Assembly (NCBI GenBank): GCA_030490835.1
Contig: CM059972.1
Coordinates: 19,383,764-19,447,763, forward strand
From: Annona cherimola
Taxonomy: Eukaryota; Streptophyta; Magnoliopsida; Magnoliales; Annonaceae
DNA: 64,000 nt
Direction: 5' to 3'
The translations under genes were made by a program, and so were the position numbers. A model generated the notes under the pieces. The model ran no database searches, had not been told where the DNA came from, and saw nothing but the letters and a program-made list of their open reading frames with translations. Positions 44,141 through 55,545 of the stretch are shown piece by piece. Every line of letters begins with the position of its first letter. The stretch's first letter is position 1.

Positions 44141-44393
44141 AGTAAAAAGCTGGCAGGTGTTTATGTCATCTTCCAATGGAAGATTCATGTGTAAAATACT
44201 TATGAATGAAAAAGGATGTTACAATCTTTTAGCATCTCCAGCATCCATATTTATGTTATGATTTATTGTGTTGCTGTATAAAATTATGACTTTGTAGAGT
44301 TTAATTTTAATTTCCAATCTGAGCATCTAAACTTGCATAATCGAATTTTAACCTAAATTCCAATCCAAACACAACCTATATAAATAGAGTTAA

Positions 44394-44679
44394 ATAGTGT
44401 GTTTGAAAATTGATAAATTTTTTGATGAAAAGTTGCAGAGAGAGTAGAAGTTGTCAAATGATATGATATGAAATGGGTAATGATGAAGAATAAATAAGAT
44501 AAAGTTGAAATAGATAGGTTAGTTGTGTTGGTTGTTGTGTAGAAATGATTGAAAAGTAGTGTAGTTGTATCGAAAAATTGTGAAGAAATTATTAAAAAAT
44601 AGGGTAGTTGTGGAGAGTGAAAAGTTTGAGATTAAAAAGTTTTAACTTGACAACTTTCACTTATTACAAAACACACCCA
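44394..44679 (+). mobile_element. Tourist-like MITE
   Basis: AGTGTGTTTGAAAATTG..TTACAAAACACACCC; interior AAATGGGTAATGATGAAGAA and GATAGGTTAGTTGTGTTGG. Target duplication unclear. Confidence 0.75.
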
Positions 44680-45042
44680 GAATTTAAGTTTTATAAACAA
44701 AATTAGATTTTAAATTTAAATTTTATAAATAGCGTTTGAAGTGAAGGCAGAGCTGAGTTCACTCCTCGATACCTTCAAACTAATGTACGATTAAAATTAT
44801 TTTATTTTAAAAACAATACAATCGCAACATTTTTCGAATAGCGTTGAGGAAGTACCCCATTGGAGAGGCTAAAAAAACAAAAGAATTGCTGGGGCTGTAC
44901 TGTGAGTAGCGAGCGCACTTTTGCAATGTCCACATTTTTAACTGAAAACTTTGCCCATCTTTTTCCTCATCCAGAAGGGAAATCACATTTGCTTATTGTA
45001 TGCACTGGCGCAAAATACCAGTTCTAGCTAAAATTCAAAATT

Positions 45043-45535
45043 CAAAACCCGAATACCATAATTATTTTTGAGATTTTTGCAAATATTTCTATAAAGTTTA
45101 ACCAATATTGCATTCGTGTCTCTAAGTTTGCCAATATTGCAATATATCCACAAAATTTGTATGAAATTACAAGTTTGTTCCTTCCGTTAGGATACCGTTA
45201 GAATTTTCTGTAAATTGATAATAATATCCTTTAAGCAAAGTGATACACTTGCAATGTTTCCAATTATTTCATTACTTTATATATTTTTACATATATTATT
45301 ATTTTAGATTTTTCTGTAAATATGCTTATAACATTTGCAAGAGTTGTAGGTGTACCACTTGACTTAAGGGGTATTATTATTATTTTATAAAAAAATTTAA
45401 CGGCATTATAACAGAAGGGACACGCTTCTAATTTCATGCAAACATTATGAACATATTTGTAATATTAATAAATTTAGAGATACGAATGTAATATTGGTCA
45501 AATATTGTAGACATATTTGCAAAAATTCCTCATTT
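45043..45535. mobile_element. foldback element with TTTTTGCAAATAT ends
   Basis: Left arm (GCAAATATTTCTATAAAGTT, CCTTCCGTTAGGATACCGTT) and right arm (TTTAACGGCATTATAACAG, GTAGACATATTTGCAAAAAT) are inverted copies. A relative lies at 56975-57840. It ends about 25 bases before the fructokinase A-tract region. Confidence 0.65.
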
Positions 45536-45558
45536 TTTTAATAGAAAGGGTCCAGTTT

Positions 45559-45579
45559 ATTAGAATTTTTTTTTTTTTT
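45559..45579 (-). other. A-tract plus 9-bp repeat downstream of fructokinase
   Basis: In gene sense, 273 bases after the stop there is an A14 tract running straight into AATTCTAAT. The same 9-mer occurs at 47013-47021, just upstream of the putative transcript start. That is the layout of a retrotransposed cDNA: target duplication, cDNA, poly(A), target duplication. Two As of the 9-mer may belong to the tail, so the match could be only 7 bases. Confidence 0.5.
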
Positions 45580-45852
45580 ATAAAAAAAAGTGGTTCTGTC
45601 ACAATTCTAACCATAACAAGATTCAATTGGCAAAAGCAGCCATCCTAAATTTCCATTCCAAATCACTCTCCAAATTTACAGGAAATCAATCGAACTATTG
45701 ACACAGCTAATTACTCTGGTTATTTGAAACAAATTAATTAATTAAGTGTACTCTCCCGAGCTAGAACTTAAAATTACCTGATTAATTATTCCAAAAACCA
45801 GCTAAAATGAGGAAGAGGAGAGGAGAAGCTAGTTAAGTACTGATGCAAAACT

Positions 45853-46839
45853 TCACTGGGATGCCTTGCTAGCCAATTGAAGAGCGGTGGAGTGATCGGG
45901 CAGAGCCGGAATCGCGCCCTTCTGAGTGGTGCAGATGGCCCCGCACGCATTCGCAAACGTCAGTGCCTCCCGCAGCTTCTTCTCATCCGTACAAATGGAA
46001 TAATCCTTGGCGAGCGAAAACAGCAGTGCACCAACGAAAGCATCTCCTGCACCCGTTGTATCCACGGTGTTGACGGAAAACCCGCCAATGCGCCCTTTGA
46101 AATCCTTGGTGAAATACCGACATCCCTTCCCGCCGTATGTCGCCACCAGCAGCTTGAGCCCCTCGAACCACAGCGACTGGACCACGGCGTCCTCCTCCGG
46201 GTTCCCGCCCGTCAGAAACCCGATCTCGTCATCGCTGATCTTGATGAAATCCGCCTCCTTCCAGATGCTCGTGATACCCTTCTTAGCCGCGTCCGCCGAC
46301 GGCCACAAGGGCAGGCGGAGGTTGGGATCGTAGGACAGCAGCAGGCCGGCTTTCTTGGCGGCGCGCATGGCGGCGATGTGCGCGGAGCGGCAGGGGTCGG
46401 TGATGAGGCTGATGGAGCCGTAGTGGAAGATTTTGGCCTTGATGATCAGGCCCATGTTGAGCTCTGCTTCTTTGAGGAGCATGTCGGCGCTAGGATTCCT
46501 GTAGAACATGAACTCCCGCTCGCCGTCTTTTTTGAGGGTCACGAAGGCGAGCGCCGTGCGGGCGTCCTTATCGAAGCAGATGCCGTCGACTTCGACGTTG
46601 TTCTTCTTCAGGATTCCGACCAGCATGTGTCCGAACTCGTCGTCGCCGAACTTGCCGATGAACGCCGAGCGCCCTCCCAGCTTGGTGATGGCAACGGCTA
46701 CGTTCGCGGGGGCACCGCCGGGGGCTTTGAGAAAGCCCGTGGATTCGGCGAGCGAGACGCCGGCCTCGTTCGGGACGAAGTCGATCAGCATTTCTCCGAA
46801 GCAGACGATGAGGGGGTTCTCCGTCTGGCTCGTCGCCAT
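45853..46839 (-). CDS. fructokinase, intronless, pfkB carbohydrate kinase family
   Basis: Phosphorylates fructose to fructose-6-phosphate with ATP in the cytosol, feeding sucrose-derived carbon into glycolysis and starch synthesis (family knowledge). A single open frame of 328 residues, the normal length of plant fructokinases. The start at 46839 gives [20 protein letters not shown]; an in-frame ATG 19 codons upstream would add an unconserved tail. The sugar-site GEMLIDFVP is near the N-terminus. PfkB signature 1 is [16 protein letters not shown] (about 48-63). [11 protein letters not shown] is conserved, and the ATP-site signature 2 is [14 protein letters not shown] with the catalytic Asp in GAGD. 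All key motifs are intact. The gene is clearly GC-richer than its surroundings. Fructokinase genes of other plants usually have several introns, so the intronless form suggests a retrocopy or intron loss. Confidence 0.95.
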   Translation of the reverse strand: MATSQTENPLIVCFGEMLIDFVPNEAGVSLAESTGFLKAPGGAPANVAVAITKLGGRSAFIGKFGDDEFGHMLVGILKKNNVEVDGICFDKDARTALAFVTLKKDGEREFMFYRNPSADMLLKEAELNMGLIIKAKIFHYGSISLITDPCRSAHIAAMRAAKKAGLLLSYDPNLRLPLWPSADAAKKGITSIWKEADFIKISDDEIGFLTGGNPEEDAVVQSLWFEGLKLLVATYGGKGCRYFTKDFKGRIGGFSVNTVDTTGAGDAFVGALLFSLAKDYSICTDEKKLREALTFANACGAICTTQKGAIPALPDHSTALQLASKASQ

Positions 46840-47012
46840 CTGGGTTTCGACTCGGTCGTTGAAGCTGAGTCGACACAGAGAAGGAAAGAAAATCAATTAG
46901 GAGAGAAGACGGAAGCAGAAACAGAACAGAGAACCGTCAAATGACACGCGTGATTTCGGACTGAAGCAGGATCGGAAGAGATGAATGCAGCCACCTGACG
47001 AAATCTCTGGAG

Positions 47013-47021
47013 ATTAGAATT
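47013..47021 (-). repeat. upstream partner of the 9-bp repeat around fructokinase
   Basis: AATTCTAAT in gene sense, matching the copy next to the A-tract at 45559-45567. Proposed 5' target-site duplication of a retrocopy. Confidence 0.45.
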
Positions 47022-47040
47022 CTAAGGAGTGTTGAACAGG

Positions 47041-47047
47041 TATATAA
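47041..47047 (-). promoter_or_regulatory. TATA box candidate of the fructokinase gene
   Basis: TTATATA on the minus strand, 202 bases upstream of the ATG and followed by a CT-rich stretch. It lies about 30 bases upstream of the repeat at 47013-47021 that may mark the 5' edge of the gene's transcript. Confidence 0.45.
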
Positions 47048-47655
47048 GAGAGAGAAGCCACTCCATCCATTTCGTATCTGCTAGTAAAATCCGTAAAATC
47101 CTGGGCAGTTGGAAAATGTTATTCCTTAGATCTCGCTAAATCTGCATAATAAATTAATTATTATCAACATATAAAATATTTTCCCAGACCGGTTCCATGG
47201 AATTGAATTATGCTTCGTGTTTAGGTCCACTTTGATGATTAAATCATATTGTAATTCAACTAGTTCACGGATTCACTCAATTCTCTCGTGATATAGTTTT
47301 CATCTAAATCAGAATTTTGCAAATTTATTTGTTAATCTTTTAACTGAACATCTAATTAATTTGCACTTTTTATATAAATTTGAAATTATAACCTAAGCAG
47401 ACGACTTTAATGGAAGTGATTTCCTTTTTAAGGTGCCAATCCTCGAAGGACTAAATTCCTATATATTAAGACCGTTTTCATTAATTGGATGCAACCAATA
47501 AATGTGGATGCTGCACGAGGTACAACTTAATCAATGGTGCAACTGTTTTATTTAACTCTATTGCCTAGGGCCGATTTGGGACAACTCTATCCCGTCTTGA
47601 GAAGGGATGGGGTCAATGGGTATACGTCCTCCCACTCAGTTTCAATTCAAAATCA
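47048..47655. other. sequence upstream of fructokinase, nothing recognised
   Basis: AT-rich. Apart from the TATA-like motif directly before it, I see no regulatory feature or gene. Confidence 0.4.
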
Positions 47656-47936
47656 GGATGTTTTGGATAATGATTAAAAGTTATCAAGTTAAAACTTTTT
47701 AATCTAAATTTTTTCATTATCCGTAACTATCTTATTTTTTAATCATTTCTTCACATTTTTCTATACAACTATCCTATTTTTCAATCATTTCTACACAGTT
47801 ATCTACACAACTAACCTATCTATTTCAACTTTATCCTATTTACTCCTCATCATTACCCCTATCATATCATATCATTTGACAACTTCTACCCTCTACAATT
47901 TTTCATTAAAAATTTTATCTATTCCTAAACATACCC
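47656..47936 (-). mobile_element. Tourist-like MITE
   Basis: Ends GGATGTTTTGG and CCTAAACATACCC, TCA duplications at 47653-47655 and 47937-47939; family interior in reverse. Confidence 0.8.
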
Positions 47937-47939
47937 TCA

Positions 47940-49090
47940 GTCTTTTTTTATTATTATTTGTACTGCACAGTATGACGCCTGACATTACACTTAAAGTTCA
48001 TTCACATTCCTCATAACATGGACGAAAATTTTGCTACAATCTATAACACAATAGAAAATTTACATGAAACCCCCAAGCTGGCGGACGTGATGAGGAGTTA
48101 ATTATATGCACGTTAGAGGGCAAGTGAGTTCGGTTAAACCAGTGGTCGGTTTCATTCAGCCCATTCAAAACCGGGTCGAGAAAAGGCTCGGTTAATCCCA
48201 AGCTGAAGTTTCGTCGACCCAAACTCTTCATGGGATTTTTCACTGGAAGTGGGACGTGTGCTTAGGGGAGAAAACTCATTATTGAGAGTTCAATTTTCTT
48301 TTCATAACTTAGATGCATGTGGGATAAGGTGGGAGGAGGATGTGAGATCAAAGTTGTGAACTGTAATCTCATATTAATTCAACAACTTAACGAGTTAATT
48401 TTCGAGATCCGAATTCTTCACCACATTTAAAACTTATGTTTACTCTAGCTTATAGTTCTCATATCGATAACAATTTTGAGTAAAAACTTTTTTCTATTAC
48501 CTTAAAATAAACATTCCAGGCCGCCAATTGTGAGGCAAATGTGGCTTTCAAACTTATTACTTTTTAGATTAAATTTTTTTACTGTTCATCCATGAATTAA
48601 GATTTTATGTAATGGGTTGTTAAGTAACAATCTCATGTATTTTATATCTTTTTTATATATTTTTTTATTTTGTTCATTTTAATATGGGCCTAAGCTTGTT
48701 TAGATCATATGGCAAACTTTATCACATTCGAATATTTTATATATTTTTATAAAAATTTTAAAATTAAAAATTTTCATTCGTCTCACACTTCCCCGGAAAA
48801 TGTGAATTTTTTTATTTCTACAACTTTGCTAAAAATATATGTAAGAATTCAAAATTCATAAAATTTGGTATATGATATAAACATGCTTTTTTAGGATGAT
48901 CATATAAACACATTTGGGCTGACATAAAAGTGAAGAAAAATTAAAAATATATAATAAAATATGAATTTGTCACTTAACTAAATAACAACTCATTATATAA
49001 TATCATAACTCTTTATCCATCTATATATATGTTTAAAGGGCAAAATTCAAATATTTTTTAAAAATTAATATATTTAGTTTCCTTTTAGCA
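47940..49090. other. intergenic, no gene recognised
   Basis: The short frame 48034-48243 (minus) has no family features. AT-rich otherwise. Confidence 0.4.
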
Positions 49091-49094
49091 ATCA

Positions 49095-49340
49095 ATGAAA
49101 AAGGGGAAAAGTTTTAGTTGTAAAAAGTTTAGAAAAATGAAAGGTTAATGTGATATGATAACGATGATGATTGGAAGTAAATAAAATAAAATAAAATAAA
49201 ATAGATAAGCAGATGTATGAAAAATATAAAAATATTGGCATGTTAAAAAGTATGATTCTTTAGGTGGTTAAATATCAAATCATCTATAAAAAGTGTGTAT
49301 GCATGGATAAAGTTTTTTTACCCGTTACAAAACAGACCCT
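49095..49340 (+). mobile_element. Tourist-like MITE, degenerate
   Basis: AATGTGATATGATAACGATGATGATTGGAAGTAA resembles the family interior in pieces; right end GTTACAAAACAGACCC. Left end unclear. Confidence 0.5.
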
Positions 49341-49578
49341 TATTTCCAAATTTCAACGGTTAATATCTACTTTTAAATGATGTTAAAGGGCCTTGCTTCG
49401 ATGGATCTAGGTAATCAGGTCACGCCTCTTCTAGTTTTTAAGATCATGATGTTCCCCTTTGGTTGGGTGACCATTGGTTCGAATGGTGGCAAATGTAAAA
49501 ATGGAGTGGTGACAGCATATCGCTGTACTGAACAATGGTGGCAAATGTAAAAATACTTAATAATGCATGGGGGTATTC

Positions 49579-49960
49579 GGAGCGCAATTCAGTGCACCCG
49601 GGTGCACTGCACCTATTTTTTTTATTTTTTTTTGAAAATTTTTATATACAATGGTTAATCTAGGTTTATTTAACATATGTATCAATTTTTACTATTTTTG
49701 GAGACTTTTAGATATTTTTTTTAGATTTTTAAAAATCAGTGGCATTTTCGGTAATTTAAAATTACGAAAAATGCCACTGATTTTTAAAAATCTAAAAAAA
49801 ATATCTAAAAATATCCAAAAATAGTAAAAATTGATACATATGTTAAATAAACCTATATTAACAGCTTCATGAAAAAAATAAAAAAAAAATAAAAAAAATA
49901 GGTGCAGTGCACCCGGATGCGTTGAGGCTGAATGCACCCGGGTGCACTGAATTGCGCTCC
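49579..49960. mobile_element. foldback MITE M4 with exact 9-bp target duplication
   Basis: GGGGTATTC at 49570-49578 and 49961-49969. Ends GGAGCGCAATTCAGTGCACC and complement, with the palindrome TGCACCCGGGTGCA in the arms. Core TTTATTTAACATATGTATCA and TTTTTACTATTTTTGG. The centre is an almost perfect hairpin. Confidence 0.92.
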
Positions 49961-50139
49961 GGGGTATTCACCCACAAATTTTGTTGAAAAATAGGAAGAG
50001 TGAAAAATGGATATCTTGTTAGATAGTTGATGGGATGATGTAGAAATATTGTAAGAATGTTTTAAGGGATTTGATTGTAATACACATCGAGATGATTGTA
50101 AAATTAAATTAAAAAAAAAACGCGTGCTTGCACAATACA

Positions 50140-50400
50140 TTAGTTATGTGTACATTTTGAAAAATGCTTAGATTTATTTATATACTAGAGTATATAATAT
50201 TTTATATAATCATTTATCCACATATTAATTACATTTTACGTAGTTTAGATGCTGAAAATAAAATTTAAAATTAATATCCAACATTAAACCATTTTATTAA
50301 AGTACACTTTACATATTTATAATTGGGGCCTATGCAAAATGATACTAGAGAAAAAAAATAGTTTTCATGATAATATGAAAAATTACTAAATACAATAGAC
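50140..50400. mobile_element. copy of the 7-11 kb MITE family, reverse orientation
   Basis: TATATAATCATTTATCCACA, GTAGTTTAGATGCTGAAAAT and TTAAACCATTTTATTAA match the inverted units of the cluster. A further partial pair lies at 52100-52440. Confidence 0.55.
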
Positions 50401-51070
50401 AAGTGTTTAGTTACAACCAAAAATTTTCAATTTAAATTTTTTTATTTTTCCACCACTATCATATTTTTAGTTATTTTTCACATCTTCTATATAACTTTCA
50501 TACTTTTTAATTATTTTTACAAAACTATTTACCTAGCTAACTTATTTATTTTAACTCCGTTCATTTTACTATTGCTCATTATTACTGATGAGATTATTAC
50601 TTATATCTCATCACATCATTTATTACTATTTCAAAAACTACTCTATACAAAATTTTTCATGCAAAAGGTTTATTATTTCCGAAACATATTCTAATAAGTT
50701 ATAGAGAAGACAAGTTCCATAAAAGCAAAGCCGGATGTTAATGCATGACACCAATCCCATCGCAAATATAGTCGATTTTTCTTTTTTTGATGTCAATTTA
50801 CGGTCTACTTTAATTGGGAAATAAAATCCAACGCTTACACGGTTTAAAATCATCCGGCTCATCATTGAACCAAAAATCGTTTTAACGGTAAACTTTTCAA
50901 TTTAAAATTTTTTACCTTTTATAATTATCCTATTTTACAATTATTTTTTACATCTTACTGTTCAATTACCATACTTTTTAATCGTTTATAAATAACTATC
51001 TATACAATCAACTTATTTATTTTAACTATTTTTTACTACTCATCATTATCCCTATAATATTTATATAATT
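50401..51070 (-). mobile_element. two degenerate Tourist-like MITEs
   Basis: 50401-50691 (AAGTGTTTAG..GAAACATATTC) and a partial copy 50885-51070, both with the CATCATTATCCCT.ATAAT interior. Confidence 0.55.
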
Positions 51071-52100
51071 CTCCCTACAATGTTTATATAATTTATAAAT
51101 TATTTATTTACATAAGAGGAACGTTTTAAATACTCGGATGTTGAAATTAGTATTAGTAACTTTCAAATTTGCATATAAATCAAACAACTTAACTATATTG
51201 ATTTTATATTTTTATTAGATGGGGCTCATTTGCATTTTTTATATGGATGAAACATGGTCTCCCAATTAAAAACTAATTTAAAATGTAATGAATAAAATAA
51301 TTTTCATATAACTATCACGATCATCTCATCTGCCTTGGATGACCAGGAGGTATATGTATCTGACAAGGTTATAGTTTTTAATCAGTATTTGAACCTTGGA
51401 TTTTCCACCCACTCTACAGTCTACACACATCTATATCAATTGCTTGGGCATACATACGGTGATATATAACCATCAAGTTAGGCCTCAAATGGAGAGGTTT
51501 CATTGTTCTAAAAAATATATATCTTTGGTGATTTATATTGTGGCCTACCAAAACAATTAATGGAATAATTGCAATTTTTAAACACGCATTTTTTAAAAAA
51601 GAATGAGTTTCTAGATCTCATTAATTAATCAATTAAACCATGAAACCATCCAAGGAACGGATTTCCTCAAAAATATACTCATAAGTTTCGCCTCTAATTA
51701 TAAATATACCATAATGTTTCAATAATTTAAATATTCTCATATAGTTTGTCTAAAATTCTATTCATACCCATGCTTTCAACAAAATAATGAATATGTTGAA
51801 AAGCCTAATCATAATTCTAAGCAAAAAATTCACATCCGAATAAATTTTTTAGCATTTTTATAGCTACAAAATCTTATTTTTACAATAGGATTAAAATAAG
51901 ATTATATATTATTTGAATGTGAATTTTTATTTATAGAATCATAATTAAGATTAGACACATTCGTTATTTCATAGAGCAGCATGGATATAAATGATATTTT
52001 GGCCAAATTACTCAGATATATTTAGAAGTGTTAAAATATCATGAGTATATTTGAAATTGGGCTCCGTTTTACATAGAAACGGCCTAATATAACCCTTTAA
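51071..52100. other. intergenic, no gene recognised
   Basis: AT-rich, no coding signal or clear repeat boundaries. Confidence 0.4.
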
Positions 52101-52440
52101 ATTTTAAATTACTGATGATTGATTTAAAATTTAATTCATACATTGTATTTAACATCACTTATTTATCTAAGAGACTAATTTTCATCGAAATTAAGCATGT
52201 ACATGGGCCGCATTTGCTCAATATATATAATTTATATGTAAATTATGAAAAATGTTTAAATCCATTCACATATATTAGAATGTAATAATATATTATACAA
52301 TTATTTATCCACACAGTAGTGATATTTTAAATGATTTAGATGTTGAAAAAATTAGTTTAAAGTTGATATTTTAGAATTTAACTATTTTATTACTTTGATT
52401 TTATACCTTTATAGATGAAACTTATATACAGTGAAATTTA
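52100..52440. mobile_element. further copy of the 7-11 kb MITE family
   Basis: ATTTTCATCGAAATTAAGCATGTACATGGGC and ATTATACAATTATTTATCCACAC-like stretches, split in two orientations. Confidence 0.5.
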
Positions 52441-52554
52441 AAAAAATAAAGGAGTTTCCAATATACTATAAATGAAGTTAAATATAATAGATGTAATGAA
52501 TTTTCCATTAATTATCAAGATTTTAAAAATGGAGGAAGTTATATAGAAAAAGAA

Positions 52555-52720
52555 TCTCGAAGCGGGACCCTCTATGTGTTCAGCCGCGGACCCCTCTATG
52601 AATACTTTTTTTGATTTTTTCATTAATGTGTAGAGCTAGATGTATTTAATATATAAATCAAATTTTCTCATTTTTGTATACTTTTAAGTATTTTTTATTT
52701 TTAAATACAATAACATTTTT
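52555..52720. mobile_element. one-armed foldback M10
   Basis: GC-rich outer part GCGGGACCCTCTATG..GCCGCGGACCCCTCTATG, then the shared core AGATGTATTTAATATATAAA. The matching right arm is absent. Confidence 0.5.
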
Positions 52721-52869
52721 TGTAATTTCTTTCCACTTGCCTCCATACCGGTCATTATTCTCATCGTCTGTGCTCTCTCGTGTCTTCTCCAACCAATGGG
52801 CTTGAGTTGCGAGGCCCGATTGCAGGCAAACTCATGTTCAATTTAAGATTTTAAGCAAACTTTAGGAGC

Positions 52870-54273
52870 CCAATGCACGTGCTTTTGAATGAAAAGTTGG
52901 TATAAAAATGATTGAATGAGATAAAATAATATGGTAGTGTAGCACCCGACGTGGACGCTAACGATGGGCTCGGATGCATTTCTCGCCTCGTGAAATTTGA
53001 GCCGAATTGGAAGGGCCGGAACCTGCGTTTCTCATTGAATAGAAAGACTGTTAGTATGTTTCAGAGAGTGAATATTTGCATATAATAGGCCTTGGTTTTG
53101 GATCTGGTCCTCAAGCTTTGGAGCAGTGGCATATGCATGGGATTCCTGAGGATTCAGCAGCGTGACGGGGCAGATACGTCGCCGGGAGTTGCTGGACGAC
53201 GTGCGTCTACCTTGATGCGGCTTCAACTCGACGAAAAACATTAGTATTTAGATCAAATAAAACATATAGGAATAACCTCAATAGCCAAGAGATTTACACC
53301 GTTAGATGGAGTCGCCACTGATCTTAAAGGGGGGATTAATTCCCGTTTTCATTGAATAAGAACACTAGTCGTACAGAGATTTTGATTTTTGGATTAAAAA
53401 AGATATGATAAAAATATGTTAACCCGAAACTGTTTATATGAGCATGAAAGGGGAAAAATAAAAACAAAAACCTGAAGAAGAAGGAGAGGGAAAAAGAGGA
53501 AGGGGAGAACTAGAGAAGAGGAGAAGCCGGGGCGCCAAGGAACTGCTGCAGACTCCCGTTCTCCCCCTTTAGGATGCCTCTTCTCGTGTCTTGAGCTTGG
53601 AACTTGCCCCTCTATTTATAGAGGGGAGTTGGGCGCGTGGGCCTTGGGCCGCAGCTATGGAGCCCATCTCTTGTTGGGTTGTTGTCTTATTGGAGCATTT
53701 TGCTCCAGGTGGGCAGAAGTTTGGTGTTTGGTTGGCTACTGCTATAGAGCCCAGTTGCTGTGAGCTGAAGCTTGGCTGAGCCCATTTTGCTGATGGGTTA
53801 CTGGAATATGGTGAGCTGCTGTAGTAGAGCCCAGTTTTTGTGGGCTGAAGTTTCTTTGCTCCTGTGGGTCAAGGCTGGACAGACATGTCTGGTGGTTAGT
53901 AGACCTTGTTTGTTTGGACTTGCTCCATGTGGGCTGCTGGTTCTAGAGCCCATTGACAATCGTTTTGGGTTGATTTTCTTTGTGGTTGTTGGGCTTGGAT
54001 TTTATATACATATTTTCTTTATTATTTTTTTTGTGTATTTATTTGGGCTTAAGGGAATGGTGTCTACAGGTAGTAGTAATGATGAGAAATAAAGATAATA
54101 AAGTTAAAATACATAAGTTAGTTACGTGAGTAATTGTGTAGAAATGATTGAAAAGTATGATAGTTTGTACAGAAAAATGTGAAAAAATAATTTAAAAATT
54201 AGATAATATGGAATGCGAAAAGTTTTAGATTAAAAAATGTTAAATGAAAAATTTACTTAAGGCAAACACACCC
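52870..54273 (+). mobile_element. Tourist-like MITE split by an LTR-like element
   Basis: Left piece to 52937 (TGAATGAAAAGTTGG..GAGATAAAATAATAT) and right piece from 54069 (GTAGTAATGATGAGAAATAA..GCAAACACACCC) join into one family copy when the insert is removed. Confidence 0.75.
52938..54068 (+). mobile_element. solo LTR or small LTR-type element
   Basis: Starts TGTAGCACCCGACG and ends GGTGTCTACA: TG..CA with TGTAG/CTACA inverted ends. Flanked by an exact 5-bp duplication GGTAG (52933-52937 and 54069-54073), as made by retroviral-type integrases. 1131 bp, much less AT-rich than the host. The right half has recurring GAGCCCA..TGGGCTG words. No gag or pol is visible, so a solo LTR is most likely. 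Family unknown. Confidence 0.85.
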
Positions 54274-54536
54274 TAGTGTTTGACAATAAGAAAAAAACTA
54301 AGCTAAAACTTTTCACTTTTGACAACTATCTTTATTTTTAATCATTTATTTATATATTCATATATAACTACTCTGCTTTTTTAATTATTTATATATAACT
54401 AATATATCTATTTTAACTTTATTCTATCTACTCATTATCATTGCACATATCATATCACATAATTTTTTTTTCAATTCGAAAACTTGAACACAAAAACCTT
54501 TCACCCAAAAATTTTATTAATTCCCAAAAAACGCCC
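54274..54536 (-). mobile_element. Tourist-like MITE abutting the previous one
   Basis: TAGTGTTTGACAATAAG..CCAAAAAACGCCC; interior in reverse. It shares the junction CCC|TAG with the upstream copy, so the two lie end to end. Confidence 0.65.
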
Positions 54537-54726
54537 TTAGTATATATGCCTAAAAAAAAGAAGAATTGAATGAAAATTTTATACCTATGAAGTTCTACAT
54601 TCTTCGAATTTTTAAAATATTTTTTTGAATTTCCAAAATGAAAAACCTCTTTTTCATGCGCCGGGTCAATGAATATTATCACCGCTTCCGCATTTCTCTT
54701 CAAAATTAGATGTGCCCTCCAATGTG

Positions 54727-55136
54727 GGAACCCAATCGTATGCACTCGGGTGCATTCAGCCTCAGTGCACCCGGGTGCACTGCACCTATTTTTTTTGAAA
54801 AATTTTTCATACAATGGTTAATCTAGGTTTATTTAACATATGTATCAATTTTTACTATTTTCGGAGATTTTTAGATATTTTTAGATATTTTTTTTAGATT
54901 TTTAAAAATCAGTGGCATTTTTCGTAATTTAAAATTATGGAAAATGCCACTGATTTTTAAAAATCTAAAAAAAATATCTAAAAGTCTCCAAAAATAGTAA
55001 AAATTGATATATATGTTAAATAAACTTATATTAACAGCTTCATGAAAAAATTTTCAAAAAAAAATAAAAAAAAATAGGTACTGTGCACCCGGGTGCACTG
55101 AGGCTGAATGCACCCGGGTGCATACGATTGAGTTCC
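54727..55136. mobile_element. foldback MITE M5 with 9-bp target duplication
   Basis: Flanks TCCAATGTG (54718-54726) and TCAAATGTG (55137-55145), 8 of 9 identical. Ends GGAACCCAATCGTATGCAC; each arm contains two TGCAC(C/T)CGGGTGCA palindromes. Same core and centre as M4. Confidence 0.88.
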
Positions 55137-55545
55137 TCAAATGTGTGTACGAACAGCGAATTACATTGATGACTCTGCAGATGTTGAGAATTGTATTTAT
55201 ACTATTTTTTAATGTAAATTTATACTTAGAAACTCGTGTATTTATCCGTTTGCCCCAACGATTATATCGGAGGGAAATCTGTAACATTTTCTTTCCTATT
55301 AAACCAGTTCAAAAGTGATGTATAAAAGTCAACCAAAAAAAAAAAAAGATGTATTATGATGCATAACGATCTAAGACCTCCCCATCTTTCGTTTTTTGGC
55401 ACGTAGTTGTGCTCGTAGTTCAACAATCAACAGGCCACGCGTCGACGAGTATGCTGAAGTTGAATTTTTACCACGTTAGCACGACATCCGCTATTGGAAT
55501 CAGCAGCGGGATGCCTCTCGAGTCTCGACCCTTTTGCGCTTTCCG

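Noticed and set aside
45877..46944. 355-codon open frame on the plus strand opposite fructokinase
   Set aside because: It lies antisense to a conserved gene, shows no known domain, and arises from the GC-rich codon use of the real gene.
53591..54092. two overlapping frames (62 and 106 codons) in the LTR-like element
   Set aside because: They translate the GAGCCCA/TGGGCTG-rich part of an LTR; no gag or other motif.
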